From an uncultured Eubacteriales bacterium (GTDB taxonomy: Bacteria > Bacillota > Clostridia > Oscillospirales > Acutalibacteraceae), in assembly GCA_934446475.1 (NCBI GenBank), contig CAKSEH010000001.1, forward strand, positions 1 to 64,000: a DNA stretch of 64,000 nt. The letters run 5' to 3'. Shown in pieces: positions 43,086 through 53,791 of the stretch. Made by a program: the position numbers and the translations under genes. The notes beneath the pieces are model-generated. The model was not told where the DNA came from and did not search any database. It saw only the letters and a list, made by a program, of their open reading frames with translations. Within the stretch, counting starts at the first letter, position 1. Every line of letters begins with the position of its first letter.

Positions 43086-44117
43086 TTATTTATAGACAAC
43101 ACAGTTTGCAGGTTTCTTCCCCGCAAGGTATGTTTCAAGGCTCTCAAGTACCATTTCGGAGCCGACAACCTGAACATCATATGAAGAGCCTGCAATATGC
43201 GGAGTTATAATAAGATTTTTTGCATCTAAAAGCGGTGAGTCTGCCGAAATAGGCTCCTTATCTGTAACATCAATCGCCGCTCCGGCGAGATATCCGTTAT
43301 TCAGTGCTTCTACTAAATCGTCCTCATTTACGAGTCCGCCTCTTGAGGTGTTTATAAAGTAACTGCCTTTTTTCATTTTCAAAAAGGTGTTTTTTGAAAA
43401 CATATATTTCGTTTGCGGAGTATACACACAATGCAAACTTATAATATCGGAATCTGCCAGCAATTCATCAAAAGTGACTTTTTTTATATAATTCGGCAAA
43501 GTTTCCTCATCAACATAAGGGTCATATCCGAGTATCTCCATACCGAACGCCTTTGCCTTATATGCAACAAGCTGCCCTGCATGTCCAAGCCCGACAAGAC
43601 CGAGTTTCATATGATTTACGCTTTTGCCTCTGTACTTAATAAAAGGGCTGTCATTATCAAGGCCCCAAACCGTATCTTTATACTCAGAAGGCTTAGTCAT
43701 TAAATCAGATGTTATCTTTCTGTTATGAATTAAACTGTTGGTATATGAAATGTTTCTGGTAAGATCCAAAATATAAGCTATAGTCATATCAGAAACCGCA
43801 CCGGCGTTTCTTCCGGCATTATTGCAAACTATGACACCGTGGGACATAGCCTCATCAATATCCACAACGCTCTTTACGCCGCCTCGGCAGCAAATTATCA
43901 TTTTAAGATTTTTAGCATTATCGAATACTTGTTTATCAATGGTATCATATTCGCTGATAAGTATATCATATTGAGAGATTTTTTCTGCAAGTTCGCTATG
44001 AGGCATAACATTATGATCTATATTATATCCGTCATACACAAAATGAATCCTATCGCTTAAGCTCTCAATTACTTCCGGAATAATTTCTGCCGTTACAAGT
44101 GCCTTAAGCTTTGACAT
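43086..44117 (-). CDS. D-2-hydroxyacid dehydrogenase (phosphoglycerate-dehydrogenase-like)
   Basis: 343-residue NAD-dependent D-2-hydroxyacid dehydrogenase. The Rossmann motif GLVGLGHAGQLVAYKAKA, catalytic Arg in NTSRGGLVNE, Glu in DVTDKEP, and His in TPHIAGSS are all present. The serine-pathway ACT domain is absent. Location between an SDR and a cytidylyltransferase, overlapping the SDR by 14 bases, points to a role in making a sugar- or polyol-type precursor for this operon rather than serine. Confidence 0.88.
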   Translation of the reverse strand: MSKLKALVTAEIIPEVIESLSDRIHFVYDGYNIDHNVMPHSELAEKISQYDILISEYDTIDKQVFDNAKNLKMIICCRGGVKSVVDIDEAMSHGVIVCNNAGRNAGAVSDMTIAYILDLTRNISYTNSLIHNRKITSDLMTKPSEYKDTVWGLDNDSPFIKYRGKSVNHMKLGLVGLGHAGQLVAYKAKAFGMEILGYDPYVDEETLPNYIKKVTFDELLADSDIISLHCVYTPQTKYMFSKNTFLKMKKGSYFINTSRGGLVNEDDLVEALNNGYLAGAAIDVTDKEPISADSPLLDAKNLIITPHIAGSSYDVQVVGSEMVLESLETYLAGKKPANCVVYK

Positions 44118-45192
44118 CGTAGTTCTCCTTTAAATAATCTACCGTAAGTTTTATGCCGTTTTCGATATTTATACTCGGTTTCCAGCCGATTGATATCAGT
44201 TTGTCCGTATTCATTGTTGCTTTTGTAATTTTTGAATAACCTGACATTTCAAGTGATGTTTGTTTTTCAAAGATACACTTGGTATTCCCTGCCTTAGCGG
44301 CAAGAGAAGCAAATTCCTTAAGTCTTGTTTTAGAATTCGGATCGGCGATATTATACGCTTGTGAGTTCTCGCCGTTTGCAAGTATATAAAAAATTGCAGA
44401 GGCGCAATCTCCGACATAACAATAAGAAAACAACTGCATACCATCGCTTTTTAAAACTATATTCTCGCCTCTTACGGCATTCATTATAAACTGCGTGGGA
44501 GCTTTGGTATCACTCAATATAACCGTCGGTCCGTAAATTCTGCCTATTCTGGAAATAACATAATCCAGACCGTACTGTGCATTATAGGAAGCGCACATTG
44601 ATTCGGCGGCTATTTTACCTGACGGATAAGCAGACCTTGGTATGTTACTGTTTAAATATCCGCAATACTCTTCATCAAAGTCGTCAACATCGCCCCTGTT
44701 GGCACCGTATTTTTCAACCGAAGAGCAAAACATAAATCTCTTAACATTGTTTTTTACCGAAAAATTCAGTAAATTATAAGTCGCAATTGTGTTCGTTGCT
44801 ATAGTTCCTACAGGATCCTTTGCATATTCTATAGGAGAAGTATTGCTTGCAGCATGAATCAAATAATCAATAGGATCATTTAAAATACTCTTGGTAAAAT
44901 CAGGATCATTTACATCTCCGATTATATAAGAAAAATAATCTTTCTTAAGACATTCTGAAAATCTATTTATTACTTCTTCAGCATTTCTGTCTATTGCCAC
45001 AACTTTAATATTGCCACCTAAATTATTATTATAATAATCAATAATATAAATGCAATATGTTCCTATAAGACCTGCGGCACCGGTAATAGCAATAACCGAA
45101 TTATCAAGTTTTTTAAGAGCTTTTAATGTTTGTTCACAAATCAGAGGCAATTCTTTAAACGAGGACGATTTCAATGTTATACCCTCTTTCAA
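44104..45192 (-). CDS. extended SDR epimerase/dehydratase
   Basis: 362-residue NAD-dependent sugar-nucleotide-type enzyme: IAITGAAGLIGTYCI (Rossmann), HAASNTSP, SSVEKYG, and the catalytic YPSGK. Related to dTDP/UDP-sugar epimerases and decarboxylases, exact reaction unknown. It starts 2 bases after the LicD stop and overlaps the dehydrogenase, so LicD, SDR, dehydrogenase and cytidylyltransferase form a tightly coupled block. Confidence 0.88.
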   Translation of the reverse strand: MKEGITLKSSSFKELPLICEQTLKALKKLDNSVIAITGAAGLIGTYCIYIIDYYNNNLGGNIKVVAIDRNAEEVINRFSECLKKDYFSYIIGDVNDPDFTKSILNDPIDYLIHAASNTSPIEYAKDPVGTIATNTIATYNLLNFSVKNNVKRFMFCSSVEKYGANRGDVDDFDEEYCGYLNSNIPRSAYPSGKIAAESMCASYNAQYGLDYVISRIGRIYGPTVILSDTKAPTQFIMNAVRGENIVLKSDGMQLFSYCYVGDCASAIFYILANGENSQAYNIADPNSKTRLKEFASLAAKAGNTKCIFEKQTSLEMSGYSKITKATMNTDKLISIGWKPSINIENGIKLTVDYLKENYDVKA

Positions 45193-45194
45193 CT

Positions 45195-46013
45195 TCAGTC
45201 GATATAATAAGGAGTAAATGAATGATGCGTAACTCTTTTATTTTCCGGAGGAAGCTGCATATAATCGCCGTATATCTTTTTTAGATATCCGTCGTAATTC
45301 TTAAGTCCCTGAAATTCTCTTCCTTCAAATTCCATAGGAACAAACTCACTGTAATATTCAATCGGCATAAGCTCCCTGTCTCGATAAGAGCCGCACACAA
45401 CTCCTACTACATTGCTATCATCAAAATTTCTGCTTATATATGTTTTTTCTATTTTTTCGATAAGTTTTTTTGGATTTACAAATCTACTCAACAGGAAAAA
45501 TGCTAATCTGACAGGCTCTATATACCAGGAATGAGTTTTACTTTTTTTTAATTTTTTCCAGTTTGCCGCAACCAAAAGTTCCCTGTTAAATCTTGATAAA
45601 TTAAGTGTTTTTTGTGCTTCCTCGAAAGAATTGCCCAAACCGTCAGCCGGGAAAATATCTATATATACCCCACACTTATTATCCCATCTGTTTGCCGATT
45701 CCTCAATGATCACAGTTCTTTTATCATAAGCTTTTGCATACAGATCGCAGAAGCACTCATTGTTTTGGTGACACATAAGTTTAAAAGGAAGTTCGTTTTT
45801 CATTGAATACTCAATGAGTTTCTGATAATCAGGGCGAGGCATAACAATGTCTATATCATCGTCCCACGGGATATATCCGTTGTGTCTCACAGCTCCAAGC
45901 AATGTGCCGCCGCACATAGAATATCTTAAACCTTGTTCTTTACAAATATCATCAACCTGCTGTAAAACGGCGAGCTGTAACTTTCTAAGTTCATCAAATC
46001 CTATTTCTTTCAT
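45195..46013 (-). CDS. LicD-family phosphotransferase
   Basis: 272-residue LicD-type enzyme, family members of which move a phospho-group such as phosphocholine or phosphoribitol from a CDP carrier to a sugar. The signature CGGTLLGAVRHNGYIPWD followed by DDIDIVMPR (metal-binding Asp pair) is near the N-terminus, and VYIDIFPADG follows. ATG 46013 has a GAGG site. With the divergent cytidylyltransferase three genes downstream, a matching CDP donor would be made in the same operon (inference). Confidence 0.92.
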   Translation of the reverse strand: MKEIGFDELRKLQLAVLQQVDDICKEQGLRYSMCGGTLLGAVRHNGYIPWDDDIDIVMPRPDYQKLIEYSMKNELPFKLMCHQNNECFCDLYAKAYDKRTVIIEESANRWDNKCGVYIDIFPADGLGNSFEEAQKTLNLSRFNRELLVAANWKKLKKSKTHSWYIEPVRLAFFLLSRFVNPKKLIEKIEKTYISRNFDDSNVVGVVCGSYRDRELMPIEYYSEFVPMEFEGREFQGLKNYDGYLKKIYGDYMQLPPENKRVTHHSFTPYYID

Positions 46014-46036
46014 TATCAAAACCTCAACGTTAATAA

Positions 46037-46858
46037 TCAGTTTCTTGCAAATTTTTGAAATATAAATCCACGGAGCTTATTCGGCATTAAAACCTGCAGT
46101 ATAAAACGCTCCGAAACATTTACTAAATATCTCGGAAGTGACACAACCTTATTTTTAAGCATATATTTTTGAAGATTTTTTTCACTTTTAAAGTATTTAA
46201 TACCGCCTCGGCGGCTGTACATTTCGTCTCCTACACGCACATTAACCAGTACTGTTCCAGTGTTTCCGAATACGCATTTTTTTTCAAGCATTCTAATCCA
46301 CAAATAATAATCCTCATTAAAAAACCAGTCTAAATAACTGCCTGCGGCTGTAACCGCACTTTTTTTGAACATCACCGACATATGATTAAACGGACAACGT
46401 TTCTTTATATATTCTTTAATATCCGCATCTGTTGTAGGCACCGCACGTCTGCCTACAATATTCTGTTCATCGGATATAAATTCCGCAATATCGCCGCCGA
46501 CCAAATCAACGGTCTCGTTGCTGTCAAAAGCTCTCAATTGCTGTTCACAGCGGTCGCTGACAGATATATCATCAGTATCCATCCTCGCCACAAGTTCGTT
46601 TTTACAGTGCTCAAGTCCTAAATTCAAAGCCCTGCCGAGGCCGACATTTTCTTTGCTCACCACAATATTAAAAAGGTCCGGATATTTATCGGTATAATCC
46701 GAAATTACATTTTCAAGTTCACAGGTAAGCGGACCGTCCTCAACTAAAACTATTTCATCGGGTGCAACAGTCTGCCCGATCATACTGTCTATAGCAGATT
46801 TCAGGTATTCGGGTTTTTCCTTTTTATACAAAGACATTAAAACGCTGTATTTTTCCAT
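46037..46858 (-). CDS. GT2 glycosyltransferase
   Basis: 273-residue family 2 glycosyltransferase: SVLMSLYKKEKPEYLKSAI at the start, ILVEDG-type VLVEDGPLT, and ELVARMDTDDISV, where DTDD is the metal-binding motif; WIRML..-type catalytic region follows. The chosen ATG at 46858 has AGGTG ahead of it. First transfer after the initiating phosphosugar transferase, judging by position. Donor unknown. Confidence 0.9.
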   Translation of the reverse strand: MEKYSVLMSLYKKEKPEYLKSAIDSMIGQTVAPDEIVLVEDGPLTCELENVISDYTDKYPDLFNIVVSKENVGLGRALNLGLEHCKNELVARMDTDDISVSDRCEQQLRAFDSNETVDLVGGDIAEFISDEQNIVGRRAVPTTDADIKEYIKKRCPFNHMSVMFKKSAVTAAGSYLDWFFNEDYYLWIRMLEKKCVFGNTGTVLVNVRVGDEMYSRRGGIKYFKSEKNLQKYMLKNKVVSLPRYLVNVSERFILQVLMPNKLRGFIFQKFARN

Positions 46859-46860
46859 AC

Positions 46861-47604
46861 TCACACACCTAAAATTTCTAATGCATCCGTCTGTTTTTCA
46901 TCATAGCTTTCTTTATCGACCAAGCCCTTTTCAAGCAGATAATCGCCCAGGTCCTCGGCGGTTTCCATTCCGTCTGCACTGATATCTGCCCTTTTGAAAA
47001 CTTTTAAAAAGGTTTCAAGTATCAGCTTAAGATCTCCGAAAAAGGTAATATGCTGTATGTACTTAACATCAAAATCAAGTTTATTTTCCCAGTCGATTGC
47101 GTTTCTGCCGTTTACCTGAGCAAGTCCTGAAAGCCCCGGACGGACCTTATGGCGCAGTCTTTGTTCATCCGTCATAAAGACCATATCACGAACAAGCTGC
47201 GGCCTAGGACCTATTACCGCCATATCGCCCTTTAGTATATTTATAAGTTCGGGAAGTTCATCAAGCGATGTGGATCTCAGAAACTTTCCGTAGCCGTTTA
47301 GTCTGACTTCATCGGGAAGCAGTCTTCCGTTTTCATCCTTTCTGTTGTCCATTGAACGAAATTTAATGAGTTTGAATATTTTTTCGTTTTTACCGGGTCT
47401 CAGCTGAGTAAAAAACGGGTTACCTCTCATTGCTATCCATCCGACAGCGGTTAAAACAATAAGCAGCGGCGAGAGCACGACAATGGCGCAAAATGAGAGA
47501 CAAAAATCCATTATGCGTTTTATGTATCCGGCATAAATCCCGTTCGAGACGGCAATTTCGGAAATTTTATCTTCCGCCGCCCTTTGTTTTAGAGCTTCAG
47601 GCAT
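46861..47604 (-). CDS. initiating sugar-phosphate transferase (undecaprenyl-phosphate)
   Basis: 247-residue small polyprenyl-phosphate glycosyl-1-phosphate transferase, which starts the repeat unit on undecaprenyl phosphate. One membrane segment (about 25-50) is followed by IKFRSMDNRKDENG, LRSTSLDELPELINILKGD, IGPRPQL and RPGLSGLAQVNGRN, all catalytic signatures of this family. A C-terminal tail (from about 205, ISADGMETAEDLGDYLLEKG) goes beyond the usual domain. AGGAG lies before the ATG at 47604. Confidence 0.94.
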   Translation of the reverse strand: MPEALKQRAAEDKISEIAVSNGIYAGYIKRIMDFCLSFCAIVVLSPLLIVLTAVGWIAMRGNPFFTQLRPGKNEKIFKLIKFRSMDNRKDENGRLLPDEVRLNGYGKFLRSTSLDELPELINILKGDMAVIGPRPQLVRDMVFMTDEQRLRHKVRPGLSGLAQVNGRNAIDWENKLDFDVKYIQHITFFGDLKLILETFLKVFKRADISADGMETAEDLGDYLLEKGLVDKESYDEKQTDALEILGV

Positions 47605-47615
47605 AACATTAACTC

Positions 47616-48845
47616 CTAAAAGCAAGATTTTATGATTTCAATTATTGTATTCTGCTGCTCCGCTGTCATTTTAATATCGCTCGGCAGGCAAAGTCCCCTA
47701 TCAAATATATCCATACCGACATCGACGGTCTCCCCTGCGATATACGCATTTGATTGACCTCTGCCGTCCCCGTTTACGGTTACAAACGGATTCATACGGT
47801 AAACCGGCTGCATATGCATAGGTTTCCATATAGGTCTGCCTTCTGCGTTATATTCAGACAGAGTTTGCAGTATCTGTGTGGGACACGATTTTCCTTTTTC
47901 GGATATGTAGCAAGCGTCACTGTCGCTCCTGACCTGTTTGCACATTGCATCTTTATCTATAATCATACAGGAAAGCCAGAAGTTAGGTTCGCTGTTTTCT
48001 TTATCATAAGGATTCATAGAAACGGGCAAATTCCTAAATCCTTCTTTATAGCGTTCGTATATAGCCTTTTTCTTTGCTATATGCTCGATTAAATACGGAT
48101 ACTGTCCTCTGACTACACCTGCGATAACATTGCTCATACGGTAGTTATATCCGAGTTCTTCGTGCTGATACCACGGGGCATTTTCACGGCTCTGTGTTGA
48201 CCATTTACGGGCTTTATCAGCAGCTGCACCGTCGTTTGTAAGCAGCATACCGCCGGAAGAACCGGTTATTATTTTATTGCCGTTATAAGATATGACATTG
48301 TATTTTCCGAAAGTTCCCGTCTGCTTTCCCTTATAGGTCGCACCCAGCGATTCGGCGGCATCTTCAACGAGCACTGCTCCGTGACTGTCGCATATTTCTT
48401 TTATTTCACTGAGTTTTCCGGGTGTTCCGTAAAGATTTGCGACAACAACAACCTTTACATCGGGATACAATTCAAACGCCTTTTCCAGCGCCTTCGGATC
48501 CATATTCCAGGTATCGTATTCGGTATCGATAAAAATTTGCCTTCCGCCTTCATAGGAAACCGGATTTACCGTGGCGTCAAACGTCATATCCGAACAAAAA
48601 ACGCTGTCCCCCCGTTTAACACCGGCAAGCTTCATTGCGAGGTGAAGCGCAGCCGTGCCGGAAGACAGTGCTACCGCATATTTGCAACCTATTTGTTCTC
48701 TTGCAAGGCGTTCCGCTTCGTTGATATTCTCTCCGACAGTTGACATCCAGTTAGTGTTATAGGCTTCTTCCATATACTTAAGTTCTTCACCGTGCATAGT
48801 GGGAGAGGCAAGATACACTTTTTTATCAAAAGGAACAAAACTCAT
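47616..48845 (-). CDS. DegT/DnrJ/EryC1 sugar aminotransferase
   Basis: 409-residue PLP-dependent aminotransferase that adds an amino group to a keto-sugar nucleotide. Seen: SGTAALHLAMKLAGVKRGD, VLVEDAAESLGATYKGKQTG, and the PLP lysine in SYNGNKIITGSSGGM. EpsN- or PglE-like; together with the next gene it would make and install an amino sugar, possibly from a 4-keto sugar like the CapE product (inference). First gene of the operon, with a perfect promoter 90 bases upstream. ATG 48845 is preferred for its AAGGG spacing. Confidence 0.92.
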   Translation of the reverse strand: MSFVPFDKKVYLASPTMHGEELKYMEEAYNTNWMSTVGENINEAERLAREQIGCKYAVALSSGTAALHLAMKLAGVKRGDSVFCSDMTFDATVNPVSYEGGRQIFIDTEYDTWNMDPKALEKAFELYPDVKVVVVANLYGTPGKLSEIKEICDSHGAVLVEDAAESLGATYKGKQTGTFGKYNVISYNGNKIITGSSGGMLLTNDGAAADKARKWSTQSRENAPWYQHEELGYNYRMSNVIAGVVRGQYPYLIEHIAKKKAIYERYKEGFRNLPVSMNPYDKENSEPNFWLSCMIIDKDAMCKQVRSDSDACYISEKGKSCPTQILQTLSEYNAEGRPIWKPMHMQPVYRMNPFVTVNGDGRGQSNAYIAGETVDVGMDIFDRGLCLPSDIKMTAEQQNTIIEIIKSCF

Positions 48846-48935
48846 AATCATTACCCTTTTTATGTAAAATACGATAAAAAACGGCATAAAACAAGGAATC
48901 TTTTGTCACTTGAATGCCGCAAATTAACATAATAT

Positions 48936-48964
48936 ATTATATCACCAAATGGCTGTAGTGTCAA
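48936..48964 (-). promoter_or_regulatory. consensus promoter of the polysaccharide operon
   Basis: On the minus strand TTGACA (48959-48964), 17 bases, TATAAT (48936-48941), both perfect, for an operon of about 22 kb. Confidence 0.88.
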
Positions 48965-48989
48965 CGCTTTATTTAAGTGAACACTACAG
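48953..48989. promoter_or_regulatory. inverted repeat overlapping the operon -35 box
   Basis: CTGTAGTGT (48953-48961) and ACACTACAG (48981-48989) are perfect 9-base arms around 19 bases; one arm overlaps the -35 box. A regulator site or a weak terminator for upstream transcription. Confidence 0.5.
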
Positions 48990-49018
48990 AAAAAACCGAC
49001 CTTTAAGGTGCATAAAAA

Positions 49019-49047
49019 TTGCCTCTCCTTTTTAAGGGGAGAGGCAA
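49019..49047 (-). terminator. groEL terminator
   Basis: TTGCCTCTCC pairs with GGAGAGGCAA, with a T-run on the minus strand after the stem. Confidence 0.85.
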
Positions 49048-49069
49048 AAAACTATCATTTGCTGATTTA

Positions 49070-51015
<1,946 letters not shown>

Positions 51016-51070
51016 AAAATACTCCTCCAAAATACAGGCCGAAAGGCCTTAAATATTTTTTACATATACT

Positions 51071-51098
51071 ATTATAACAAGCAAAAATCAAAAGTCAA
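51071..51098 (-). promoter_or_regulatory. groESL promoter, no CIRCE seen
   Basis: On the minus strand TTGACT (51093-51098), 16 bases, TATAAT (51071-51076). The leader contains a short AGGCC/GGCCT hairpin (about 51036-51049) but not the TTAGCACTC-N9-GAGTGCTAA element bound by HrcA. Confidence 0.75.
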
Positions 51099-51125
51099 GT
51101 AAAGTCAAAAAGAAAATTATAAAAT

Positions 51126-52067
51126 TTAAACTTTTGTTAATATATTTTCCTCCGACGCTGTCCAAAGAGAAGTTACGCCATTCGGAACAACGAATTTCAC
51201 AGCGTTTTTAACAATTTCAAACTTCATATTTTTACTTGTGATTATTTCGCCGTCAAGATTTACGGGTATCGGTTTATCGGCAAAAAATTCCATACTGGTG
51301 CAGTTTTTAAGCATACAATAGTCAAGGTCCGTATGGTTGCCTGTCTTATAAAGCTTTAAAAATTTAACGATTTTCGGCTTTGAAATGGTTTTAACAAGGG
51401 TAAAATCAAGCTTACCGTCAAACGGAACTGCGTTCGGTGCCGCCGTATATCCTCCGCCGTAGCAGGGACCGTTTGCAATAACGGCAAAAAGGCAGTCTGT
51501 ATCAAAAGGTTTTCCGCCGTCGAGCGATATTTTCATTTTTATTCCGATTTTTCTTAAAAATGTTTTGGCTATCGCAAGCTGATATGCGGCAGCGCCCGAA
51601 ACAAGAGGCCATTTTTTAAATATTGACATATCCTGCGCCACAATCGCATCCATTCCTGCAGAGCATCCGTTCAGACAATATCTGTCTCCTGCCTTTATTG
51701 CGTCCGTGACGACCGTTTTGCCCGCAATCTGGCAGCCGATATCCAAAAACTTTTCCCGGTTTTTAAAAAACTTCAGAAAATCGTTTGCCGAACCGCAGGG
51801 AATTACGCCCATCCGAACATTGTCAAAACCTATGATCCCGTTTAAGACTTCATAACTCGTGCCTTCGCCCCCGCAGGCAAAAACAGTGACCTGTTCCTCG
51901 CTTTGAGCTGCTCTTCTTGCGCAAAGCTCGGCGTCTCCCTTGCACTGCGTTATATGTATCTTGTAATCTCCGCCGTTTTCCGAAAAACAGGCGTTTATAC
52001 TGTCTATAACCTCATTCTGCAAGTTTCCTTTTCCGGCAGCGGGGTTAACCAAAAACAGGTATTTCAT
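51126..52067 (-). CDS. diacylglycerol/lipid kinase family protein
   Basis: 313-residue DagK/YegS-type lipid kinase that phosphorylates diacylglycerol or a related lipid with ATP. VNPAAGKGNLQ (8-18), the ATP site ACGGEGTSYEVLNG (64-77) and PCGSANDF are clear. The universal GGDGT reads GGEGT, an Asp-to-Glu change at residue 68 that may lower activity. It follows the RNA methyltransferase by 16 bases. Confidence 0.88.
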   Translation of the reverse strand: MKYLFLVNPAAGKGNLQNEVIDSINACFSENGGDYKIHITQCKGDAELCARRAAQSEEQVTVFACGGEGTSYEVLNGIIGFDNVRMGVIPCGSANDFLKFFKNREKFLDIGCQIAGKTVVTDAIKAGDRYCLNGCSAGMDAIVAQDMSIFKKWPLVSGAAAYQLAIAKTFLRKIGIKMKISLDGGKPFDTDCLFAVIANGPCYGGGYTAAPNAVPFDGKLDFTLVKTISKPKIVKFLKLYKTGNHTDLDYCMLKNCTSMEFFADKPIPVNLDGEIITSKNMKFEIVKNAVKFVVPNGVTSLWTASEENILTKV

Positions 52068-52083
52068 TTTTATCCCCTTTTAC

Positions 52084-53214
52084 TTATCTGCTGCTTTTAA
52101 AATACATAAACAGCTGACATTTTATCATTCCGTTATAAAGCTTTCTGCGCTTATCGGCAGGTCTTCCGAACAATTTTTCAAATTCATCGTGAGGACTTAT
52201 AACAAAGTATTTCTTACCTTGCTCCGGTTTAAAGACTTTTCCCATAACTCCGTAAAGCTCTTCTGCCCTTTTGATATCAAGAAGCCGCTCTCCGTAAGGA
52301 GGATTAGTTATAACAAGGCATCTTTCTTCGGGAAGCTTTAGGTCTCTTATATCCGAAACTGCGGCGTTTACATACTTTTCGACTCCTGCTTTTTTAGCGT
52401 TTGCAATAGTAAGTTCTACGCAGTCGGGATCTATATCAGACCCATAAACCGCAAAATCTATACCGTGAAGAATACCGTCCTGCGCACGCATCCTTTCTTC
52501 CTGCCATACCTTCTTCGGAATAAAGCCAAATCTCTCGGCGCTGAATGCTCTTCTTAGCCCCGGAGCTATGTTTGCCGCCTTCATAGCAGCTTCAATCAAA
52601 ATAGTACCGCTTCCGCAGAACGGGTCATAAAGCTTTGTATCGGGATATATCCTTGCAAGGTCGCACATAGAGGCGGCAAGGGTTTCCTTTAACGGAGCGT
52701 CGTTTGAATTTCTGCGGTAGCCTCTCTTATGCAGTCCGTCTCCCGAAGTGTCTATCATAACCGTAACGTTATCCTTAAGTATCGAAAAGCGGATTTTATA
52801 TATTGCGCCTGTTTCCTCGAACCAGGATATATTATACTTAAGCTTAAGTCTTTCAACTATCGCCTTTTTTATGATAGACTGACAGTCGGGCAGACTGTGC
52901 AGCTCTGAATTTAAGCTTGAACCGTTTACGGGAAAAGCATCCTTTACACCTATATAATTTTCCCACGGCAATGCCTTTACATTATCAAAAAGCTCGGTAA
53001 AGCTTGTCGCTTTAAAAAAGCCTACCGTTATAAGTATCCTCTCTGCGTATCTTGAGCAAATATTCGCTCTTGCCAAGATATTAAAATCGCCGCCGAATAA
53101 CACCCTTCCGTTTTCTGCGGTTACATCTGCGGCTCCCATACGGCGCAGTTCATCCGCAAGTATGCTCTCGGTGCCGAAAAGGCACGGTGCCGCCATCTTT
53201 ATTTCACAGTTCAT
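52084..53214 (-). CDS. THUMP-domain RNA methyltransferase
   Basis: 376-residue class I SAM-dependent methyltransferase with an N-terminal THUMP RNA-binding domain (about 40-150), then LYDPFCGSGTILIEAAMKA (SAM-binding) and the catalytic TNPPYGERL. This is the RlmL/YpsC group that modifies 23S rRNA guanines. Normal length for the single-enzyme form. Part of a long minus-strand run; start follows the S1 gene by 73 bases. Confidence 0.93.
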   Translation of the reverse strand: MNCEIKMAAPCLFGTESILADELRRMGAADVTAENGRVLFGGDFNILARANICSRYAERILITVGFFKATSFTELFDNVKALPWENYIGVKDAFPVNGSSLNSELHSLPDCQSIIKKAIVERLKLKYNISWFEETGAIYKIRFSILKDNVTVMIDTSGDGLHKRGYRRNSNDAPLKETLAASMCDLARIYPDTKLYDPFCGSGTILIEAAMKAANIAPGLRRAFSAERFGFIPKKVWQEERMRAQDGILHGIDFAVYGSDIDPDCVELTIANAKKAGVEKYVNAAVSDIRDLKLPEERCLVITNPPYGERLLDIKRAEELYGVMGKVFKPEQGKKYFVISPHDEFEKLFGRPADKRRKLYNGMIKCQLFMYFKSSR

Positions 53215-53287
53215 TTCATCACCAAAACAACATCAAAAATTAAGGGCAGTTTCCGTGCTGTAAGCGACGGAAATCGCCCCAAACATT

Positions 53288-53746
53288 TTATTTTGTACCT
53301 GCGCCTCTTTTTGAGCGGCGTGTTTCCGGATTTTTGCGTTTTAAATCCGAAAACTTCTCGTCACTGCTAAGCTTAAACTGATTCATCATTTCTTCGAATG
53401 ATGCAGGTTCGCTTTTTTTCGCAGTCCAGACAAAAGAATTATCCGGCTTTGAAGGCTGGTAAGGACGGCGCTCCCTGCGCTCCTGACCCTGACGGCGCTG
53501 CGGCCTCTCCTGCTCCTGAGCACGTTTTATACTGAGTGATATTTTGCCGTCCTCGGTTATGTTAATAACCTTCATTTTAACGGTATCTCCCTCATTCACA
53601 AACTGCTTTATATCATTTACGAATGTGTTGGCGACCTCGGAAATATGTACCATTCCGGATTTGCCTTCTCCGATATCGACAAAAAGGCCGTAATCCTTGA
53701 TGCCTGTTATTTTCCCCTCTACGAGGTCCCCTACATTTAGCTGCAT
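53288..53746 (-). CDS. yabR: S1 RNA-binding protein (YabR-like)
   Basis: 152-residue protein with one S1 domain at the N-terminus (QLNVGDLVEGKITGIKDYGLFVD to KISLSIKRAQEQ, 2-75) and a charged tail rich in Arg, Gln and Pro. It sits directly downstream of divIC, as yabR does in Bacillus, which supports the name. Probably ribosome-associated. The ATG at 53746 begins the S1 domain; a GGAGG lies slightly far upstream. Confidence 0.88.
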   Translation of the reverse strand: MQLNVGDLVEGKITGIKDYGLFVDIGEGKSGMVHISEVANTFVNDIKQFVNEGDTVKMKVINITEDGKISLSIKRAQEQERPQRRQGQERRERRPYQPSKPDNSFVWTAKKSEPASFEEMMNQFKLSSDEKFSDLKRKNPETRRSKRGAGTK

Positions 53747-53791
53747 AAAACTGAAAAATCCTCCCAAGAAATTGCTTTATTTAAATGCCCG

